Source: Deltaproteobacteria bacterium | Lineage (GTDB): Bacteria; Desulfobacterota; DSM-4660; Desulfatiglandales; HGW-15 | Length of the DNA stretch: 5,822 bases | Reading direction: 5' to 3' | NCBI GenBank assembly: GCA_016929815.1 | Contig: JAFGIC010000492.1 | Location: forward strand, 1-5,822 | In this document: positions 1 through 4,446 of the stretch, piece after piece | How the letters are laid out: the number at the start of each line of letters is the position of its first letter | How positions within the stretch are numbered: the first letter of the stretch is position 1 | Program-made: the position numbers and the translations under genes | The notes under the pieces: generated by a model | The model's input: the letters and a program-made list of their open reading frames with translations, nothing else | Told to the model about the DNA's origin: nothing | Databases searched by the model: none

Positions 1-70
1 CCCCAGAAGTTAGTTGCTGTGTCCGTATATTCGATAACAAATCTATTCCTGCTCTGGGGCAGTATTTTTT
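1..70 (+). terminator. Possible hairpin plus T-run upstream of the receptor gene
   Basis: CCCCAGA at 1-7 is exactly complementary to TCTGGGG at 53-59, and a run of six T follows at 65-70. The stem may continue to the left of the window, since C60 would need a G at position 0. This could be the terminator of an unseen upstream gene or a structured leader element. The 45-nt loop is large, with no obvious inner stem, and four bases separate stem from T-run, so the call is weak. Confidence 0.25.
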
Positions 71-123
71 CGATTGTGATTCGGGATTATAGACTCCTGT
101 GATCCCGTTACTTATTTATTTTT

Positions 124-147
124 ACGGAAGGGATTCGGACGGAAGGG
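124..147. repeat. Direct repeat ACGGAAGGG, 15-bp period
   Basis: ACGGAAGGG occurs at 124-132 and again at 139-147. A separate heptamer, GATTCGG, also occurs twice nearby, at 78-84 and at 132-138 between the two copies. Tandem half-sites spaced about one and a half helical turns apart in a promoter-proximal region may bind a regulator of the receptor gene. The repeat is seen directly; the binding role is inferred. Confidence 0.35.
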
Positions 148-176
148 TGAATTACGTGAAATAGTCTGTCTTTGAT

Positions 177-191
177 TTGATACAGGATCAA
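177..191. promoter_or_regulatory. Inverted repeat TTGAT-N5-ATCAA upstream of receptor
   Basis: TTGAT at 177-181 and ATCAA at 187-191 are perfect inverted arms around a 5-bp spacer, 53 bp before the receptor start. A weak -35-like TTGATT (172-177) overlaps the left arm, but no good -10 hexamer lies at the right distance. It may be an operator. Arms of 5 bp are short enough to arise by chance. Confidence 0.25.
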
Positions 192-231
192 CATTGTAAT
201 GGCCGATGTAATTATCAAAAACAATTTAGTT

Positions 232-239
232 GGGGAGGG
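232..239 (+). promoter_or_regulatory. Ribosome binding site of the receptor gene, deciding the start
   Basis: GGGGAGGG ends five bases before the ATG at 244. The in-frame ATG at 199 has no purine-rich Shine-Dalgarno sequence in front of it (acaggatcaacattgta). It would also add 15 residues ahead of the signal peptide, so 244 is preferred. Confidence 0.85.
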
Positions 240-243
240 AACA

Positions 244-2523
244 ATGAATAAGCCTTTATATCTGTTTCTTATTGCATTAACCATTATATTTATCTTTGAG
301 GATGCCGCTGCTGTTTACGCCCAGATAGGGGAGCCCGATGAATTTAGCCTTGAGGAGATCATCGTCACGGCACAGAAGCGTGAGGAAAACGTACAGAAGG
401 TGCCAATAACCATGGAGGTTTTCTCTGGGGACCAGATGAAGGAACTCGGTCAGAAAGATATTGATGAAATACTATCATCTATCGGCGGGATGATCTTCAA
501 CAAGGCCAGTGACGGATACAGGGTATCATTGCACGGCATTGTCGATGATGGTGACCTTTTTTCGGATATGCATATATCTACCCCGACTGTTGCTATCAGT
601 ACGGACGGCACATACAGCACAAGGAGCGACCAGGGACAGGATCTCTTTGATGTCGAACGTGTGGAGGTGCTCTTCGGGCCCCAAAGCACCTTGTATGCCA
701 ACACCTCGCCGGGTGGTATCATAAACGTCATAACGGCCGCCCCCAAGACCGATAAATTTGAGGCCTCAGGGACAATCGAATTCGGCAATTACGGCTATCT
801 GCGCACGGAAGGCAGCATGAACGCCCCCATAAACGATAAGATGGCCCTGCGTGCGGCATTTTCCACATCGGTCAGGGACGGTTATATCTCCAATGGAGCG
901 GATGATGAGGACAAAAAATCAGCTCGTCTCAAGGCATTATACCAGGCGAGTGAAGATCTGTCTTTTACAATAACCGGTGAATACTCATTCAATGGAGGTC
1001 ACGGGTTTGCCTCTGTGGAACCCTTTATAGATCAGGACGATGCGGATAATCCGTGGGAGCCGGTTGAAACGGACCCGGGTAATCCGCGTGACGAGACACA
1101 GAAGGGTATAAGTGTCAATATGACATGGAATTCCGGCATCGGCACCCTTACTATGATACCCTCTTATTCAACCAATACATCTTCCTCTACAGAGACCATG
1201 ACAGACCGACAGACCAATGATACCAGCACCCGAAAGACTGAAATGGAGATGACGGAGAAAGGGGCTGATGTGCGTATGGTGTCTTCTTCCGATTTCTTTT
1301 TCAAATGGATTGCCGGGATAAATTATAACAAATCAAGTAACGGCAGGTATCAGAGTTATGTGGAGAAGATAGAAACCGGCTCCTCGGATATAGATGAAGA
1401 GTCACATGCCTTTTACGCCAACATTACCTATCCGGTTACGGATAAATTTCGGGTAACAGGTGGGGCGCGTAAGAGTTGGGACACCATATCGACATATGCG
1501 ACAACCTTAAATGCGTTGCCCCGGGGCGGGAATGGTCCTAAGCAGCCCGGTACAACCACGACTAACCCTGACGGCACGACCAACACCATAGAGGATTATG
1601 AGCAGGAATATAATAATATGGACTACAAGGTTGGCGTTGAATATGACGTATCTGAAAATGCCATGCTTTATGCGGACTGGTCAACCAGTTATCGCATGCA
1701 GGGCATGGCAAAACCCTCGACAACCGGATCAACCCCCCCGCCTGAGGAGATGTCGGCCATCACATTGGGTTCAAAGAACCGGTTGTTCGGCAATAAGCTG
1801 CAGATTAATGTTTCAACATACTATTATAAATATATGAACAAGCTGTCCAAGCAGGCCCCATGGGCCTTTGAATCCCTGTATGAGGATGACCCAAGATTTA
1901 TCGAGGCAGGATTTACTGCAAGAGACGGTTCTCAGGGGTTGGATATAGACAACAACGGCACAATCACTCACACCAGTCGTGTATTTCAGGACACAAATAC
2001 GGTTTTTTGGGGAGATTTTGAATCGAGCGGTGTAGATGTGATGACAAGCTGGATAATAACCAACAAGGACAAGCTGGATCTCTCGGTTGCGTACAATAAA
2101 AACGAGTGGAAAGACCTGTATTTTGATTTTGTCTATGACATGATCTATCCGGACTTTGATTACAGCGGAAAGACAAACATCTCATCGCCTGAAATCGCCA
2201 TAACCGTTGCCTATAATCACGATTTCATATTAAGCAATGGGGCCACCCTTACCGGCAGATTTGATGCCCGGTATCAGTCCTCGTATTTTCTGTCCTATCA
2301 CGAAAGGGAGAGTCCCTGGAGAGATCAGGAGGCGCATCATATATCAAATATTTCCCTGATATACGCCAATCCCAGCGGGAGATGGACCCTTACGGGCTAT
2401 ACGAAAAATATAGAGAACTACGCCGTGAAACAGGGGATGAAGACCACAAGCACGGGGGTTGCCCAGTCAATGATGATAGGCTCACCCAGGACCTACGGCG
2501 GCATTTTATCGGTGCGTTTCTAA
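244..2523 (+). CDS. TonB-dependent outer-membrane receptor
   Basis: This predicted outer-membrane beta-barrel (759 aa) takes up a ligand using energy from TonB-ExbB-ExbD. Residues 1-26 form a signal peptide: a hydrophobic core over L5-F18 and a likely signal peptidase I site VYA|Q at 26/27. A TonB box-like EEIIVTA (37-43) leads into the plug, which opens AQKREENVQKVPI. The plug carries the family signature V137-ERVEV followed by GPQSTLY and GGIINVIT, ending near residue 164. The barrel follows and closes on the terminal motif SPRTYGG...SVRF, with the expected C-terminal aromatic residue F759. Length and architecture fit the broad class of siderophore-like receptors, whose members also import many non-siderophore compounds. 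The usual plug text R-GPQGTLYG appears here as F-GPQSTLYA. A loop near 567-574 resembles a calcium-binding loop. A strong hairpin follows the stop, so it is probably transcribed separately from the next gene. The ligand cannot be named from sequence; the downstream OYE suggests an unsaturated organic compound rather than an iron chelate. Confidence 0.96.
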   Translation: MNKPLYLFLIALTIIFIFEDAAAVYAQIGEPDEFSLEEIIVTAQKREENVQKVPITMEVFSGDQMKELGQKDIDEILSSIGGMIFNKASDGYRVSLHGIVDDGDLFSDMHISTPTVAISTDGTYSTRSDQGQDLFDVERVEVLFGPQSTLYANTSPGGIINVITAAPKTDKFEASGTIEFGNYGYLRTEGSMNAPINDKMALRAAFSTSVRDGYISNGADDEDKKSARLKALYQASEDLSFTITGEYSFNGGHGFASVEPFIDQDDADNPWEPVETDPGNPRDETQKGISVNMTWNSGIGTLTMIPSYSTNTSSSTETMTDRQTNDTSTRKTEMEMTEKGADVRMVSSSDFFFKWIAGINYNKSSNGRYQSYVEKIETGSSDIDEESHAFYANITYPVTDKFRVTGGARKSWDTISTYATTLNALPRGGNGPKQPGTTTTNPDGTTNTIEDYEQEYNNMDYKVGVEYDVSENAMLYADWSTSYRMQGMAKPSTTGSTPPPEEMSAITLGSKNRLFGNKLQINVSTYYYKYMNKLSKQAPWAFESLYEDDPRFIEAGFTARDGSQGLDIDNNGTITHTSRVFQDTNTVFWGDFESSGVDVMTSWIITNKDKLDLSVAYNKNEWKDLYFDFVYDMIYPDFDYSGKTNISSPEIAITVAYNHDFILSNGATLTGRFDARYQSSYFLSYHERESPWRDQEAHHISNISLIYANPSGRWTLTGYTKNIENYAVKQGMKTTSTGVAQSMMIGSPRTYGGILSVRF

Positions 2524-2535
2524 GATCCCTTTTAC

Positions 2536-2580
2536 GTTGGGGGAAGGCAGGACACTTGCCTTCCTCCGACAATTTATTAG
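2536..2580 (+). terminator. Rho-independent-type terminator after the receptor gene
   Basis: Bases 2536-2549 pair with 2557-2570 to give a 14-bp stem. The inner eight pairs (GGAAGGCA with TGCCTTCC) are perfect, the outer six include two G-U pairs, and the loop is the 7-nt GGACACT. The tail AATTTATTAG is T-rich but not a clean T-run, so termination may be partial. It begins 13 bases after the stop codon, a typical distance. Confidence 0.75.
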
Positions 2581-2602
2581 TCATGAATGAACTTGATACT
2601 TG

Positions 2603-2620
2603 TCATACACCGGTGACTGA
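2603..2620. promoter_or_regulatory. Interrupted palindrome, candidate operator upstream of the lipoprotein gene
   Basis: TCA-ta-CACCGGTG-ac-TGA is symmetric at 14 of its 18 positions, centred between 2611 and 2612. It lies past the receptor terminator and about 130 bp before the lipoprotein start. A -10-like TAAAAT (5 of 6 to consensus) sits at 2633-2638, with the palindrome where the -35 element would fall. That placement is what one would expect for a site bound by a dimeric regulator, but the regulator is unknown and none is encoded in the window. Confidence 0.4.
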
Positions 2621-2632
2621 ACATTTATCCTT

Positions 2633-2667
2633 TAAAATTGAGACTTCTTGTTAACTTAACCCATATT
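2633..2667 (+). promoter_or_regulatory. Weak promoter candidates for the lipoprotein gene
   Basis: Two options are visible. TAAAAT at 2633-2638 is a good -10 hexamer but lacks a recognisable -35, which would overlap the palindrome at 2603-2620. Alternatively TTGAGA (2638-2643) and CATATT (2662-2667) are separated by 18 bp. Between them, GTTAA-C-TTAAC at 2650-2660 is a small inverted repeat. Some promoter is expected here because a terminator separates this gene from the receptor. Neither option is strong. Confidence 0.25.
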
Positions 2668-2731
2668 TTAGGATCGAAGCCGCTTATAGAAAACAAGCCC
2701 CTGTCCTGAAACACCATGGCAACCCTTAACG

Positions 2732-2738
2732 AAGGAGG
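2732..2738 (+). promoter_or_regulatory. Ribosome binding site of the lipoprotein gene, unusually distant
   Basis: AAGGAGG is a near-perfect Shine-Dalgarno sequence, but 12 bases separate it from the ATG at 2751, longer than the usual 5-9. No ATG, GTG or TTG start lies in frame between them. The ATG at 2751 also gives a well-formed signal peptide, so it is kept. Confidence 0.7.
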
Positions 2739-2750
2739 AAGCAGATAATT

Positions 2751-4343
2751 ATGGAAAGGAGATTCATTAGAACATTACCGGTCATATGCGTCGTAATAAT
2801 GCTTGTGATGTCTTTTGTGTCATGCAATGGGAATAAAGATATCGCCGAAAAGTCAATCAAAGGCATAGAGGCAGAAGAGTACAAAGCAAATTTTGAACGC
2901 CTGCCGTTAAAATTGCTTACAGGAGAAGAGATCGATGCCAAATGGGGCGGCAGCGACGCAGGCAGAGGCGGTGGTGACACAGGCAGGGGCGGTGGCGACA
3001 CAGGCAGAGCCGGTGACGACACAGGAAGGGACGGCAGCGAAATGGGCAGAAGCGGCAGCGACACGGGCAGGGGCCCCACTAGCGCCGGAGGACCTGAAAG
3101 ACCGAGGTCGGCAATCTATGTCGAAGACGGCAAATATCTGCCTGAGGAATCTGAGACAGGCGTCGTGGCCGAAGGGAATATAGGAGATACATCCGCCTCC
3201 GGTGTCAAGATAGTCGTAAAGGAAGGGGATATCGGCGGTATCACTGTAAGAGGCGACGGCTCACAATATACCCTTTCAGATGCCGAAATCGATATTTCAG
3301 GAAGCGGTAAGGGCGGCGCCGGAGCGACCTGTGAAGATCACGGCACGCTTATCCTTAAGAATGTCAAGATTACAACCAACGGAAGTCGCAAATACACTGT
3401 CTCCTCCACGAATTCCGGAACCGTAAAGGTCTATGATTCCACGCTGGTCAGTCATGACGAACCTTTCGAGATCCTGCCGGCCTCCAGCATAACCGATAAC
3501 GCCTCCAGATATCTGGGAATCCAGGGCAACAGCCGCACTACAATGACAATAAGCAATTCATACGGCTATTTCTATAACTGCAGTATCACCGCCGATGGCT
3601 GGGGCGCCCTGTCGACGGACAAGGCGGGTGAGTTTGTTTATCTTGAGGCTAACGGCTGCAGGATTAAGACCGTCATAAGCGGCTATGGGGCCTATGCCGA
3701 TTTTTTATGTCATGACACCTTTAATAACTGTGATTTTGATGTGGCGTCAATGGCGATAGTCGTAGCGGGATGTGGCGATGCAACATTTAAAGATCCAAAG
3801 GCGAAGTGCGGCACCTTTTTTGCCCTGATGCATTGTGTGACCGGATCGTATACCGAGGTCGGCGGACTTAATGTCACGGGCGGCGAAATATCAAGTAAAA
3901 GTCCCGCAATAGTTGTAAGGAGCCATAATGCGGACATCAATCTTGACGGTGTAAAAATAGTCTCCGAAAGCGGCATCCTGATCAATACAATGATAAACCC
4001 TGATCCCAATGCCACCACCACGGAAGGCAAGAAGGTTTACGGGGTCCACGCAACGTTAAAAGACATGGATGTTGAAGGCGATGTAATCCATGAAGATCCC
4101 GACAGGATCATGTCTCTTGATTTCAAGTCTACAGCCTTGAAAGGGGCAATCAAAAACATCTATATTTCCATGGATGCAACCAGCAAATGGACGGCAACCG
4201 GAGATTCCGAGGTTATAATCGTGGGCAGTGTCGATATTGCACAGATCGACGCCCCGGAAGGCATTACCATTAACGCTGTTGCGGGAGAAAGCGGGACCTA
4301 TTTGCTGGCAAGCGGCGGCGTCCTGATCCTCAAGAGGTCTTGA
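2751..4343 (+). CDS. Exported lipoprotein with Gly-rich stalk and parallel beta-helix-like body
   Basis: The product is 530 aa. Residues 1-24 form a lipoprotein-type signal: basic ERRFIR, a hydrophobic core, then FVS|C with C25 as the lipidated cysteine. F at -3 is not the commonest residue. N26 follows rather than Asp, so retention in the inner membrane is not indicated and outer-membrane location is likely. Residues 66-107 are six tandem 7-residue units ending in GR, such as GGGDTGR, making a flexible stalk. From about 125 to 510 the protein is a run of short, regular strand-turn units rich in G, N, D, T, V and I (for example DISGSG, LILKNVKI, TVKVYDSTL, GLNVTGGEI, INLDGVKIV). This is the pattern of a right-handed parallel beta-helix, the pectin-lyase-like or adhesin-like fold. 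A conspicuous motif is W284-GALSTD. Seven cysteines fall within residues 277-362. No carbohydrate-lyase active site is recognisable, so binding or scaffolding is as likely as catalysis. It lies between a receptor and an exported flavoenzyme and may help capture or present their substrate. The substrate is unknown. Confidence 0.85.
   Translation: MERRFIRTLPVICVVIMLVMSFVSCNGNKDIAEKSIKGIEAEEYKANFERLPLKLLTGEEIDAKWGGSDAGRGGGDTGRGGGDTGRAGDDTGRDGSEMGRSGSDTGRGPTSAGGPERPRSAIYVEDGKYLPEESETGVVAEGNIGDTSASGVKIVVKEGDIGGITVRGDGSQYTLSDAEIDISGSGKGGAGATCEDHGTLILKNVKITTNGSRKYTVSSTNSGTVKVYDSTLVSHDEPFEILPASSITDNASRYLGIQGNSRTTMTISNSYGYFYNCSITADGWGALSTDKAGEFVYLEANGCRIKTVISGYGAYADFLCHDTFNNCDFDVASMAIVVAGCGDATFKDPKAKCGTFFALMHCVTGSYTEVGGLNVTGGEISSKSPAIVVRSHNADINLDGVKIVSESGILINTMINPDPNATTTEGKKVYGVHATLKDMDVEGDVIHEDPDRIMSLDFKSTALKGAIKNIYISMDATSKWTATGDSEVIIVGSVDIAQIDAPEGITINAVAGESGTYLLASGGVLILKRS
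2946..3071 (+). repeat. Six tandem 21-bp units encoding seven-residue GR-ending repeats
   Basis: Units begin at 2946, 2967, 2988, 3009, 3030 and 3051. They read GGSDAGR, GGGDTGR, GGGDTGR, AGDDTGR, DGSEMGR and SGSDTGR. Units two and three have identical protein sequence and nearly identical DNA, suggesting recent duplication, while later units have drifted. The encoded segment alternates acidic Asp/Glu with Arg in a Gly-rich background, a disordered charge-balanced spacer between the lipid anchor and the beta-helix. Copy number could vary between strains. Confidence 0.92.
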
Positions 4344-4344
4344 G
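4329..4344. repeat. Inverted repeat across the lipoprotein stop codon
   Basis: CTCAAGA (4329-4335) and TCTTGAG (4338-4344) are perfect 7-base arms around GG, and the TGA stop (4341-4343) lies within the right arm. In RNA this would be a 6-bp stem with an AGGU tetraloop. The following bases (AATGGCCGGATT) are not T-rich, so it does not look like an intrinsic terminator. It could instead protect an mRNA 3' end or be incidental to the coding sequence. Confidence 0.4.
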
Positions 4345-4380
4345 AATGGCCGGATTAAAATGGACCAATGGTGTGTTCAA

Positions 4381-4412
4381 TTATCCCCGAATAGATAGTT
4401 ATCCCTGGATAA
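4381..4412. promoter_or_regulatory. Candidate operator: TTATCC palindrome plus extra half-site
   Basis: TTATCC (4399-4404), CT, GGATAA (4407-4412) is a palindrome with perfect 6-bp arms. A further TTATCCC copy stands at 4381-4387, exactly 18 bp upstream of the matching TTATCCC at 4399-4405. The whole array lies in the gap before the OYE gene, just upstream of a TATAAA hexamer (4420-4425). A dimeric regulator bound here would cover the -35 region. The cognate regulator is not in the window. Confidence 0.45.
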
Positions 4413-4419
4413 AGGTGAT

Positions 4420-4425
4420 TATAAA
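4420..4425 (+). promoter_or_regulatory. Possible -10 hexamer of an OYE gene promoter
   Basis: TATAAA matches the -10 consensus at 5 of 6 positions. No convincing -35 lies 16-18 bp upstream, where the palindrome at 4399-4412 falls instead, so activation would be needed. Transcription from here would give a leader of only about 15 bases. A second TATAAA at 4431-4436 overlaps the Shine-Dalgarno sequence and is unlikely to be a promoter element. Read-through from the lipoprotein gene is an alternative. Confidence 0.25.
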
Positions 4426-4434
4426 CAAGATATA

Positions 4435-4440
4435 AAGGAG
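4435..4440 (+). promoter_or_regulatory. Ribosome binding site of the OYE gene
   Basis: AAGGAG sits six bases ahead of the ATG at 4447, an ideal spacing. It supports this start, which places the twin-arginine motif at residues 9-15 of the product. Confidence 0.85.
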
Positions 4441-4446
4441 AAAATC

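Noticed and set aside
172..199. Promoter TTGATT with a 16-bp spacer and TTGTAA
   Set aside because: The -10 candidate matches consensus at only two of six positions and overlaps the rejected ATG at 199.
199..243. Upstream in-frame ATG at 199 as the receptor start
   Set aside because: It lacks a Shine-Dalgarno sequence and would place 15 polar residues before the signal peptide, whereas ATG 244 has GGGGAGGG at ideal spacing.
1..243. Cobalamin or other metabolite riboswitch ahead of the receptor
   Set aside because: TonB receptors are sometimes riboswitch-controlled, but I could not find a known conserved core such as a B12-box-like sequence in this stretch.
2382..2654. Small plus-strand open frame overlapping the receptor end and terminator
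   Set aside because: It overlaps conserved receptor C-terminal coding sequence in another frame, runs through the terminator hairpin, and has no ribosome binding site.
2946..3071. CRISPR-like repeat array
   Set aside because: Units are 21 bp, directly contiguous without spacers, in frame, and encode a periodic peptide.
2726..3079. Minus-strand open frame rich in Pro-Leu-Pro-Val-Ser
   Set aside because: It is the antisense reading of the 21-bp Gly/Arg repeat and lipoprotein signal region; a regular repeat keeps several frames open by composition.
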